This document shows, in pieces, positions 1-10,143 of a stretch of DNA of 64,000 nt. The notes under the pieces are model-generated. The model was not told the origin of the DNA, made no database searches, and was given only the letters and a program-made list of their open reading frames with translations. Numbering within the stretch: the first letter of the stretch is position 1; every line of letters begins with the position of its first letter. Origin of the DNA: Daphnia carinata (taxonomy: Eukaryota > Arthropoda > Branchiopoda > Diplostraca > Daphniidae); the NCBI RefSeq assembly GCF_022539665.2, contig NC_081339.1, forward strand, positions 930,001 through 994,000, read 5' to 3'. The position numbers and the translations under genes are program-made.

Positions 1-1018
1 GGAACGGGTAGTCATATGAGAGGGAAAACGCTGGAAGGTAACACCAAGATGGTCATGAACATTTCCGTGACCTATAGAAACGGAAGGGTTTGTGGGGCTA
101 ACTAACTGCCCCATAGGTGCCTATCGAAGATTAAGTGGATACATTTACTTCGTCCTTATGAAGTTAAAGAAGTTAAGAAGAAAAAGAAGTTCAGTCGATG
201 GACGTGGCACGAAGAAGTTATTAGCACGCGAATGCCTTCTGAAGCCTAGTGACAATATCACCTCTTCGAAACTAGCAGATATATCCTTACGAAAATATAC
301 GTATTTTCTTATAAACAATATTTTTGACCGGTTTTGTAACAAAAACATTTAACAAAACAGAATAATTCGCACTGCTGCATGTAGAGCTGAAGAACCTCAT
401 GGTAGAATGCCCTTGGTAGCCGGTGAAATAGGATTGAAACGAAATAGGACTGGAGAAATAGGATTGAAAATTTCCAGTCCTATTTCTACCAGTCCTATTT
501 TGTTTCCGTTCTATTTCACCGCCAATCTTGCCCTTTTATCTTGTGAAATAAATCTTCACATGGAATGTCCCTCCATTTGGGTTGTGATTTTGCGCTTTCA
601 TTCGCTGATTCCTCCATGGTACAATACGCATTCGTCTACCATATGGTATAAAATCTCCCACTCCTCTACTAGCCAAGAGTAAACCCTACTATTTCTCTAT
701 GTTTTGGTTCTACTATGTATGGTGGTAGAAACTACGACTACGAAACTACAAACTCTATATCATCTTAACTTTTATGATGTATTCTTTACATTAATAATCG
801 AATCATTTGTAGTTCAGGAAATTGGAGTGCTTGTAAATGAAATTCAATTTACAGGCAGAACTCCCCAATTATTGGTACGGCGGTGATAAACTTATCGTAG
901 TAGGCGCTCGAGTGTTAATCCCTCTATACCTTGGCGCGATATACAGCGAAACGTAATCATGATTTACCGAGGGGAATCAAAAATCCACCAGCGAGTCCGA
1001 CAGACTATGTACTGGCAG
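1..1018. other. Intergenic, no gene recognised
   Basis: I see no protein with recognisable motifs here. Short ORFs on both strands have no family features. The only clear structure is the inverted repeat at 421-521, listed separately. Confidence 0.5.
421..521. repeat. Hairpin / MITE-like inverted repeat
   Basis: Two arms of about 48-50 bases (421-469 and 474-521) are nearly reverse complementary. Both tips read CGGTGAAATAG, and both arms contain AAATAGGACTGG. The transcript or single strand would fold into one long imperfect hairpin with almost no loop. This is the form of a small MITE or a collapsed foldback element. No target-site duplication was identified. A degenerate relative may lie at 6160-6300, which also has inverted GGAGAAATAGG-type arms. 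Confidence 0.5.
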
Positions 1019-1229
1019 CAGTGTTCGGCAAATCACTTGAAAAATGATTTTTAAATCAAATCATTTTTTTTAAATCGCTCAAAATCAAATAAAAAATCAA
1101 TCATTTTTCGAGAATTTTTTTCAAATTAAATCAAAATCAAATCAAAATCAAATCTTTTATTTGTATAGAAGAAGTAGCGAATAAATTAGCAGAAAAACTT
1201 TGAATTTGCAAATTTCCTAGAGTTTTTTG

Positions 1230-2280
1230 GCTATTTTCAGCAAAATCATGTACTCTAATAATTTGTCTCTCAGCCGGCTTCTTCTTGCGGACCAATGAAG
1301 CAATGCTGAAGAGACGTTCTACAGGGGCGCTGGAAGGTACAGCAGTATTGTACTTAATAAAATAGATTTAATTAATGGTTGTCTGTCTAACATTGACAAA
1401 CTAGTGTCTTTGTCAGACAAATATAGATCTCATCTTTGGTTGGGGAGGTCTCATCATCAGTAAAGCTATAGGGATCGTTATTTGTGGAGGAAGAAGCAGA
1501 AGGGACAACACGTTTAGAAAAACTATTCTAAGTCTAGAATTTAATCTACTGCGGGCGTGTTCCCTATCATCTTTAGATGACATCCAGGTAAACTTGAATT
1601 TAGGATGGGAGACGGATGCCAATATGTAGTCATCCTTAGTGAAAAGAGCACCAAATCTAAAGTAGGCAATACATTACATGGTCAGTAGGCTACTAATTAA
1701 CAATACTAGTTACCTTTGCTCAAGTTTTTCAAGTAATTTGTCGCGGATTAAATTGCCCTTTTCGAGCACTAAACCTTCAAGCTTTACTCGTATTTTGGTT
1801 CATGTCGGCAAAACATGGCCCAAGAAACAGTTGTCCTCACCCTGAAGAAGATCCAAATAAATTGAAATAGGCTGCATTATTGCAACATATTCAAATGGGT
1901 ATTCAAGATCTTCTTCGTTTATAGATGGGATGGTCAAGGTTTAGTACCACAGCCAAAGAACCAAACAAAGAATTCCACCTCGTTGGGCAAGAAGTTGGGA
2001 GTTAACGACCTATATGGTGGCAAACCGAACGATTTCAAGAGATGAAAATTAAACTCTGTTATATGATTGTGACATAATAATTGTACCTAGTATTTCTTTT
2101 GCCAGATCGAAAGCTTTGGTACTTCTGCCACACACAAGCTGCGCAACGAATATGAGCAGGTAGCCAAATGCTTCGGTCTTCATCGTCGTCACAGACAGTA
2201 GAACTTAGAACCTCATAAGAATCAATTTCTTCAATATTGTCATTCACCGACACGCCATCAGTGGTCGCCAAATCATCAAC
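1230..2280 (-). pseudogene. hAT transposase remnant (left copy)
   Basis: Reading the minus strand, the stretch near 2160 translates to LPAHIRCA, resembling the hAT motif LPPHxRCAxHTL that leads into the catalytic core. Near 1350-1300 it gives SSAPVERLFSIASLV, the conserved start of the hAT C-terminal dimerisation region. Frameshifts and stops separate these blocks, and the sequence after SIASLV diverges from the right copy. It is a dead fragment, the mirror image of the C-terminal block at 2920-3204. The family call is secure; the internal structure is not. Confidence 0.6.
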
Positions 2281-2660
2281 GATTTAAATCAAAAATTATT
2301 TAAATCATGATTTAAATCGAATTTTTATGATTTTGATTTTGATTTAAAAATCATTTTAAAAATGGGGATTTTGATGATGATTTTATCTTTTACACAAATC
2401 GATTCCAAATCAAAATCAACTTCATTTAGAATTTAAAACTTTGGTGGTTCCTTCATCTTCCCAAGGACAGAACCTCTTAAAAGAAATGCCGAAATAGTAG
2501 CCTGAAAATCTTTTTTAACATTTTCCAAATAATTTTTAGGTTTACTTTAAGTACAGGCCCATTAGCCATTGTTCTTATTCCCTTTTGACAGGATTATAAC
2601 AAAACGCAGTGTTTATAGTAAAGTATCTAGTGCCGAAGTGTTTGTGAGGATAAGAAAAAC

Positions 2661-2933
2661 ATGGCTTCAAACGAGTCGTTAGATGAAATCGATTTTGAGG
2701 ACAATTATGTTGTTGAATTAGATCATAGTTTGACTCAAAAGTCTTTCTTGTGGTACATGGTGGGTATTTTTGCCCTGTTTGTTTTTCCAAAAGATTTAAC
2801 TGATTTAACTCCACCTTACAACCAAAACATTCGTGGGAAGTGTGGATTGTGTAAGAAATTGATTTCTGTGCGTCGAGATACAAATACCAATTTTTCCAGA
2901 CACTACGATCAGGTCCAAAATGTCCACAAATAA
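2661..2933 (+). pseudogene. BED-type zinc finger N-terminus of hAT transposase (internally deleted)
   Basis: This is an open frame of about 90 codons. Residues ~59-88 contain CGLC, a spacer and H-x5-H in the arrangement of a BED zinc finger (C-x2-C...H-x3-5-H), the usual N-terminal DNA-binding domain of hAT transposases. The first ~55 residues are acidic and have no recognised motif. The frame runs directly toward the C-terminal transposase block at 2920, so the catalytic core (several hundred residues in an intact transposase) is missing. A deletion derivative is the simplest explanation. Confidence 0.6.
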
Positions 2934-3204
2934 CGATCCCTATAGCTTTAATGATGATGAGACGTCCCCAACTAAAGATGAGATAGATCTATATTTGTCT
3001 GACAAAGACACTAGTTTGTCAATGTTAGACAGACAACCATTAATTAAATCTATTTCTATTAAGTACAATATTGCTGTACTTTCCAGTGCCCCTGTAAAAC
3101 GTCTCTTCAGCATTGCTTCATTGGTGTTAACCGCAACAAGAAGCCAGGTAAGAGACAAATTATTAGAGTACATGATTTTGCTGAAAATAGCAAAGAAACC
3201 CTAG
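2920..3204 (+). pseudogene. hAT transposase C-terminal dimerisation region
   Basis: This 94-codon frame contains LSSAPVKRLFSIASLVLT near residues 54-71, followed by a basic stretch and a leucine-rich end. It is the conserved hAT family C-terminal dimerisation domain (consensus SSAxxERxFSxAGxxxxxxRxxLxxxxxxxLxxLK). In the intact protein it helps form the transposase oligomer in the nucleus. The block overlaps the end of the BED-finger frame and lies just inside the right terminus, as expected for a 3' end. The element is non-autonomous because the catalytic region is absent. Confidence 0.75.
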
Positions 3205-3404
3205 GAAATTTACAAATTCAAAGGGTTTTCTGCTTATCTATTCGCTACTTCTTCCATATAAATAAAACATTTTGATTGGATATTGATTTAATTTGAAAAA
3301 AATTCTAGAAAAATTATTGATTTTTTATTTGATTTTTAGCGATTTTTGAAAAAATTATTTGATTTGATTTAAAAATCCTTTTTGAAGTGATTTGCCGAAC
3401 GCTG

Positions 3405-6400
3405 ATGCTTACCCTCCATTGGTTGCCTGGTGGTAGATGTAGTCTGTTGGGTGGTTGTGATTTACTTCGGCGGTGTTGTGTGGCTTTTCCTGAAACTCTT
3501 GCTGGCCATAGTGATCACATAAATTGAGGTTAAAAGGGTTCTTTAGCAGATCGTGAATTACAGCACCAAGTAAATAGTTTCCCGCTGATCCTATGCTTCG
3601 TGAAGCAATAATCTTTGAATGAAAAAAAGGTTAAGTTTTTTTTTACTGAAAAGGGATTGATAAATAATTACCCAATCCAGAATTGTCAGTTTAACCTTTT
3701 CCTTCTTTGAACCTTGAATCTTGAAATCTTGCTACATTGGTGCTTCAAATGAAAACTGCTGTAAAAGGGAAAAGTTTTCGATAAAAAGCAATACTAATAG
3801 ATTAGTAATTGAAATTTACATCTAGGATGGACTCGATTGGTTTCACAGGCAGTTCAGGCCGAATACCGTCGCTCTCGTAATCTCGCCTAGGAAAGGTTGG
3901 GTGAGAAGGAGAGACTGGAATCAGAAGCAACGGCTTTCCAGAGTTGACCGCGCCGTCTTTGGCGTGGTGGGGCAACAGGTGGAGTACCAGGAGGAGACCT
4001 AACTACAAAAGTCAATAGGAAAAAGGGAGAAATTAAATTTTCTAATGGAGAAAGGCGACGAGTTGGTGTGATTATAAGGAATGAGTGTGCTTCTTAACGA
4101 ATACTACAGTATCGCAGCGAGAACAACGCTTATGAGATGGAGCCATGGTAGCAGCGCAAGACTATCAAAGATTATTACCTTTTGAGGAACAACATTTCTA
4201 TTTATACTGGTCATTTTGTTTGAAGGAGGAGCCAATGCGCTACTTTCATAACCAATCCACTGAATTGTTTCTCTGTTGCTAACCGCGTAATCTCATAATA
4301 TACTTAAAGGAAAACTCTAAGCTGAGGTATTTCCTCAGCCGGGCATACTTCTAAAATTGAACCTTAAGCCAAAAATGATGGGTAGTTTATCGCCGCTTCA
4401 TCAGGCACCTCCAGACGATCCAAATTTCATCTGTACTAATAATTCGCGACTCATTCGTAGCCAAACACGATCATTCCTAACTCATTTATGGCCCACCCAT
4501 CACTCTTCCATAAATCATTTAATGCTGATATCTAAAACATTGTAGCGCCAACGGACTTTGTCGCCTATCGCGTGATGATAGACGATCCACAAGTCAGACG
4601 TCGGCTAACGTTGGCGCTCTTGCCAGATGTCGGGAGCCTTAAACGTCCGACTCTGACAAGTAATAGTAGTAGTGATTCGGTAGTCAGAAGGTAGTCGGTC
4701 AGGTTGTAGCCTGTTGTTTAGTGTACTGTATCTTATGAGGGCATCAATACACCTTCCCCAGTGAAGCAGTTACAATATTAATCTGATGTATAGTAACTTT
4801 TTCCTGGCAACGAATGTAATTATTAAAATCGCAATTCTTAAAGTAAAGAAAAATTATTTGGCATGCCGGTGTGGTTCAAGCCAAGGCTTTTCAGTTGAAG
4901 AAAGATCAAAAATAAACAAATACTTCGACTGCGACTGCAGGCGATATCAAAATTTACAATTGCTTCTTCGTGGCGGCCAAGTCCTTTAAAGTAACCGCTT
5001 TTTATATTAAGTATTTTCCGTTTGAATTCCATTCAATGAAACGAACACCGAATGGAAGTCTGTAAATGCCAAAATCCACGTTTTTTGCCTTGTCCCATAA
5101 CTGGATCTTGGGATGGAAAAAACGCAACCAAATAATGTCGAGCAGCTTTAGATAATGAAGAAAAAAACGAAAAACACATATTTTTGGGTCAAACCTTGAG
5201 TGTGTAAAAGTATCGGACTGACTCGTTTATTCCTCGGGGCCACCACAAATTTGGATTATTAATGCTGATATCGCCGTTGAGCCCCTTGGCCTGAGCAACG
5301 AGCTGGTCCTGTACATAACGAATTTCTGCAACGACTGAGTAAGGGGCAAGCTTCGAGCCTCCAAGCTCAACCTAGTAGAATATGACGTCAAGAGAGTCCG
5401 CAATACCTGTGATGCTGATGGTTATATGGTCTACATAAGTTTTTGGGGTTGCAGATAACAGGATAGGACGGTGAAAACCGAAAAGATTGAAAAAATCTTC
5501 GGTTCGTTGATCTGCAAATAACGAATGAAAAAAGTCGACCTAAATTCAGCTACGGCACGATGACTTATTCATTAGCAAAATAATATTGTTCCTCATAATA
5601 GCCTCGCAAAAGGAAAAATAAAAAGGGCATAGGTGGTTTAGTAACCTAGAAATTTATTAAATCGTACGCCTGTTAACGTGTTACCTGCGGGCTAACGTTA
5701 AGAGTCGTTGTGGTAAACAATTTTCCCTAATACAATAAACGTTTTTGTTCAGAGTCACATCTGCATTTAAACTTTATTCGGTAACTCATTTTTTGGGGGG
5801 GGAGGTTCATGGAGGGCGAGTCCCTAAATAAACAGGGTTACGTGTGATCACCAATAAAAACACATTAAAATTATTTACAATACCTCTTAACAGCTACAGC
5901 GATTCAGTTTAAGTGTCCAATTTTCAAATTGTCAGTAATTTTTACCTGGAAAGGCAAATAACCTCCCGAGTGATTGGTTACTTCAACATCATTGATCCAC
6001 TGTAATAAACAATGTTGTTTTTGAAATACATTCCTGTCATAAACCTCTTGATTTAAGTACACTCACCGCTACTGTATAATAATTGACACTGCCATATCTA
6101 ATACTGACTTGCTATGTTTTCCTAATTTGGGAAAAATTCTTTTTGATATCAAGCCCAACGATTGGCGGAGAAATGGGACCGGGAATTTAGGACCCACAAA
6201 TAGGACATGAAGAAATATGATCAGTAGAATTAGGACCATATCTTAAAAGAATTTTTAAAGGGTTCTATTTCTCCATCAGGAAGGGCCTATTTCTCCATGT
6301 TAAGAAGCATATCTCTTTGTATTGGTGAGAAGAACCAAACGGCCAATGTGGTTTTCTGCACCAAAAACAGCGTTATCAATTGCATATCTCCTCACTCCAT

Positions 6401-6745
6401 CATAATATTTTTGTTTGAAGTAATACTTGTAACTTTTTTTGCATGATGACATGCGCCATCTATTACTTTATGCAGCTCATTCAGTATAAAAGTTATTCAT
6501 TTCACACGATATTTGGTTTATAGCCCTTCACATTTTGTTACTGGTGTTTCCATGCCTAGCATCGTCCCCTTTCGCTCATCGTCTGAAATCACACTCCCGT
6601 CCCCAACTATTTACCAAGCCCGTGATACTCAACATAAAATATTTCAATCAACAAATTTTCAGACCATAATGCTAACTAAATCAAGTTAAAACAACTTTTT
6701 GATATTTCACTACAATAAAAATAACAATGGATCTGAAAAATAATT
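3405..6745. other. Non-coding stretch, no gene recognised
   Basis: No convincing gene was found. There is a short 10-base inverted repeat, AGCGCCAACG / CGTTGGCGCT, near 4543 and 4604. The stretch 4781-4870 is a diverged relative of 7146-7230. The stretch 6160-6310 has degenerate inverted GGAGAAATAGG-like motifs. A short poly-G run lies near 5795. Confidence 0.45.
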
Positions 6746-6747
6746 CA

Positions 6748-6831
6748 TATCCCGTACAAGGATCGAACCTGCGCGCGGGACTTGACTGCTGCGCTAAGTT
6801 ACGTTGCATCTAACAACTGAACTAATAATCG
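6748..6831 (-). repeat. tRNA-like sequence, probable SINE head or tRNA pseudogene
   Basis: On the minus strand an A-box match (TAGTTCAGTTG, plus-strand 6814-6824) is followed 45 bases later by a B-box match (GGTTCGATCC, plus-strand 6760-6769). This is the internal RNA polymerase III promoter layout of a tRNA. The acceptor and T stems pair poorly (only about three clean T-stem pairs), so a working tRNA is unlikely. A decayed tRNA or the 5' head of a tRNA-derived SINE fits better. No tail or TSD was defined. Confidence 0.45.
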
Positions 6832-6849
6832 TTAATAACGGATAAATTC

Positions 6850-8360
6850 GTGGAGCTCATGAATCACTTCTTCAAGTACCCAATGACTGGAAAACCTGAG
6901 AAAGAGAAAATTGTTTATTATGATGCATTCTTATACTGTGAATAGGTATAATTACTTTATTCGCTTGGTAGTGAGACCAGAGCGATCGAGGATCGAGTTC
7001 GTCGTTTGGGTTTCATTCTTTCGATGTGCTTTAATCTTGTTATGAAAGAGGAGGTTCTGGGTAATTTTCAAGTCGTCACGAAGTTGCTGGAGTACCATCG
7101 TGATTCATTAGAAACCATTCATCACCTCATCATAAGCCTTTCAAGCTGATGTTAGTAAGCTTTTCCCGACAGTGAATGTAATTATCAAGAGTGCAACCAT
7201 TAAAAACTAGTTCATGATTTGCATACCGGTAAAAAATTCAGTTGCCCAGTTATATTGCGTAGTCTCAAGAAAAAATGGACAAAACATACCATAATGCCTT
7301 ATAACAACTTGTAACAGTAGTACCAGGAAAATAAAAAAAGACTTCGATATTGTAACGAAAAGCGAACATAGGCTTATGCAACCCATGTAACTTATCTCGT
7401 GAACAAACCCCCGGGAGTTACGCCAAAGCATGATTACCAAAAGTCACCGGAAGGTTATCCTTCAATTAACACGGGCATTGATTGACTTTTTCAGACCAGA
7501 ATAAAAAGCCCAACATGGATGGGTATAAAAGAAGGCCATGCAGCTGAATCGAGAGTTCGTTCTGGGTCAGTTACATGTGACGTAGCAAAGTTGTTAAAGC
7601 CTGTTAGATTTTCTCTTACCAAAGTTCCTTTGTTCTCATTCAATTCTAGAGCTTAGCTAAATCACTTAGCGATTCTGTAGACCATATACTATAGATTTGA
7701 AATTAACTGGCTTGAAGGTGATCACTCGTTACAATATAAAATTTTGAAATTATCCTTATACAATAGTAAGCTAATGACAACCACGCAAATTGTTTAAATA
7801 GGCAACGCCCATATTTAGCGCCAGCCAAGCGTTCCTTTGAAGTTAAAAGACACATTGTTGTTTCTGCATTACTTTTTTACATAATTTTTGTTTATTACAC
7901 TACAGACTACACTTCTACAACTACTACTACTATACATGACACTGTTACTACAAGGAGTAACTCGATGAGTTTCCCGATTCCCAAATGAGAATTGATCAAC
8001 TGCCGTTCATAATTAAGTTCTCTATTTTGTAATTAATAAACTGGAACTTGGTTGTCATTAAAAATTTTATTTTGCCTTTATTCTGTTTTTGTTTTCGAAT
8101 CAATTTCTTTTTGATGGTGGAGGGTGGAGACTGATCTTCTTCGTCCGAGTTATAAGATTATTTTTATTTTGCTATCGTGGAATAAATATTGTGCATCGCT
8201 ATGATTGGCGTCCACTTCCATTTCCGCTGTCTCCATTGTTTCTAATTTCATTTTTTCCGATTCCTTCGTTTCCACTTCGTTTTCATTTTCTCCAACGTCC
8301 GTCGATTGCGCCGAAATCGATTTGCGAAATCGATTCTGGAATTCGAATGGCCTTTCAAGA
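6850..8360. other. Non-coding stretch with one TATA-like site
   Basis: No gene was recognised. TATAAAAG at about 7523 lies in a promoter-like or LTR-like context (GGGTATAAAAGAAGG), but no linked coding exon was found. A simple CTA-rich tract lies near 7915-7935. Part of 8150-8340 on the minus strand is an acidic reading frame continuing from the gypsy element across a homopolymer, with no recognised domain. Confidence 0.35.
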
Positions 8361-8378
8361 GGGGGGGGGGGGGGGGGG
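8361..8378. repeat. Poly-G homopolymer (18 G)
   Basis: There are eighteen consecutive G on the plus strand, equal to poly-C on the coding strand of the adjoining minus-strand gypsy element. It sits where the integrase C-terminal sequence stops being recognisable. Confidence 0.95.
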
Positions 8379-8399
8379 TACCTATGCTCATCTTTCCAG

Positions 8400-9000
8400 A
8401 GCATCGCTTCATTGGAGTTTTAATGGGTTATCGGTGTACGCCGACAAAGATAAGAATTGTCGGCTATGTCGACTGTATTATTGAAATATTCTTGTACAAC
8501 TCCTGGGCCTTTGTATTTGGAAGTAAATTTCCTACCACCGCCCTCTTTAACTACTGTAATATCTTATAATACTCTATCTCCGTGTAACCATGTATCGTTT
8601 TTCAATTGCACGCTTATTGTATTGCACCCTCTGCCGATTCCATGCTTTTTCACTCTCCTCACGGACGCACTGGAACCTATGACGCAAACGTTCGGTTAGG
8701 TTGCCTAAGTAATCAGATGCGGAGGTAAATACTTTGGGAGATGCGTCTAAAAATCGGTAATGGGGTATATTAGGATGTCTACCGTCCAGCAACCATTATG
8801 GGTGTCCACGGTCGAAGCGTGGACCGAACTACGATATACACATAAAACATTATCCAGCATGTGTTCCCAATTTGCATGCTTTCCATCTTTTAATTCTTTT
8901 TTCAACATTGCTGTTAATGTTCTATTAAACCTTTTTGTCTCTCCGCTACTAGCTGGATTACAAGCAGTTGTTAATCTTGATCAACTTTAGTATCTTGCAA
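8400..9000 (-). pseudogene. Gypsy integrase core end and C-terminal domain
   Basis: The minus strand of about 9000-8760 encodes the end of the integrase catalytic core, with an ERL-type region and HANWEHML. The 72-codon frame 8792-8574 continues with TERLRHRFQCVREESEKAW and KRAIEKRY, typical of the linker after the core. After a frameshift, 8560-8430 reads GGGRKFTSKYKGPGVVQEY, a GPY/F-like DNA-binding module that ends gypsy integrases. The polypeptide would join cDNA into the host genome. Frame breaks make it non-functional. Confidence 0.7.
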
Positions 9001-9254
9001 AAATAACGAAATAAGTTCGACGTGAAATTGGTTCCACGCTTGGAAAGAATAACTTTAGGCATACATTGTCTAACTATAGTTGTTTTATATACGCATTCTG
9101 CTGTCGTCTAATCTAATCTAATAACTAAAATCTAACTTTTTCCTTGGTTTGTTTGGTTTTCTTTGGTTGAAACTGGCATAATAGGACCCAAAAAGTCCTT
9201 ACCAATAACCTGAAAGGGGGCCTTTACAATTTCGTGAGGATGCAACACTGTTCT

Positions 9255-9737
9255 CTACGTTGATGACGTGTTAGCAATGCATACCGCACAGGCTTGGCAA
9301 TATTCTTTAATATCGCCTCTCATATTTGGCCAATAAAAATGATTTTCAACTTTCAAATAAATTTTGTGAAAAGCTTTATGTCCATCCATTGGTGCATCAT
9401 GTAATTCTTTGAGCACTAGATAGGCGTAACGATGCAAGCAAACTAATTGATGATTTGTTTCTTTCCGTTCGCTATTGGGGGATGGTTGCTCAGGTCGGTA
9501 ACTTGTACCGTCGATAATCGTGAAATAATCGATTTCCTTTACCCAATCTGGCTTAGACTGGAGAAAAAATTCCTCAAGCCCTCCATTATCGAAATAATTT
9601 CGCTTCATGATAGAAAGATAGTCTTCCAATTGTTTTTCGTAAATTAATTTAATATTACGTTCTGTTTGAATACTTGCTATTTTTAAGCGTAATAAACAAT
9701 ATGCATTTTGGTGAACACGGCCAAATCTATATTTCAA
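9255..9737 (-). pseudogene. Gypsy RNase H end and integrase zinc-binding domain
   Basis: This 160-codon frame starts with the RNase H tail (FGRVHQNAYCLLRL, normally HxNxDxLSR). After a linker it contains the integrase HHCC zinc finger near its end: H-x4-H around DAPMDGHKAFHK and C-x2-C in CQACAVC. The finger helps integrase multimerise. In this copy the conserved D of NADxLSR reads as another residue (QNAYCLL), consistent with decay. It joins the frame at 9727-10143 by a small overlap and frameshift. Confidence 0.75.
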
Positions 9738-10143
9738 TTCGTAATTTGTTGCGGATAGAGGTATAGCCCAAATTCTTATCTTCCATTGCTATCTCTCTGA
9801 TCTTTAAACCATCGCAAGGGACAATGATCACTAATATCTCAAAAGGTTTATCCAAAAGGTAATGTCGGAAATGTTTAATTGCGTCTATGACCACTAGAGC
9901 TTGCTTTTCTGTCGCGTTATATTTTGTTTCTGCTTTCGATAACTTCCTACTGAAATATGCTATTGGGTGCTCGTAGCTATTTTGAATTTGAGACAGCACT
10001 GCTCCAATGCCATAATCGCATGCATCGGAGAAAAGTAAAATTCTTTCATTGTAATTGGGATATGCAAAAACTGGTGTTGTAACAAGAAAATTGCACAATT
10101 TCTCGAAAGCACTGGTTCCTCGGTTCCCCGTGAAAGTTTCCAA
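9727..10143 (-). pseudogene. Gypsy RNase H domain
   Basis: This frame contains LLFSDACDYGIGAVLSQIQ, EHPIAYFSRKLSKAETKYNA, EKQALVVIDAIKHFRHYL and LDKPFEILV. It is a textbook Ty3/gypsy RNase H, carrying the first catalytic aspartate (D of SDAS/C) and the glutamate of EKQAL. Its role is removal of template RNA during reverse transcription. It lies between the RT thumb (9960-10343, another frame) and the integrase zinc finger. The frame changes at both ends show decay. Confidence 0.8.

Larger units (their letters stand above)
1019..3404. mobile_element. Two hAT transposon fragments in head-to-head inverted arrangement
   Basis: Both ends carry the same inverted terminus: CAGTGTTCGGCAAATCACTT at 1019 and its near reverse complement ending at 3404. 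AT-rich subterminal repeats of the AAATCAAAATC type follow. CAGTG-TCGGCAAA tips are typical of hAT transposons. The arms are long: about 1019-1490 matches about 2925-3404 in reverse, including coding sequence, so this is more than a simple TIR. The right half holds plus-strand transposase pieces and the left half holds minus-strand pieces. A third AT-rich terminus-like stretch lies at 2282-2420, roughly where the two fragments meet. The 8-base flanks (ACTGGCAG and ATGCTTAC) do not match, so no TSD supports a single insertion. Confidence 0.65.

Noticed and set aside
1011-3412. 8-bp TSD for the composite hAT at 1019-3404
   Set aside because: The flanks ACTGGCAG and ATGCTTAC do not match, so the composite cannot be called one insertion.
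7523-7530. TATAAAAG as the promoter of a gene or LTR
   Set aside because: No matching initiator at the right distance, no coding exon downstream and no LTR ends or primer site were found.
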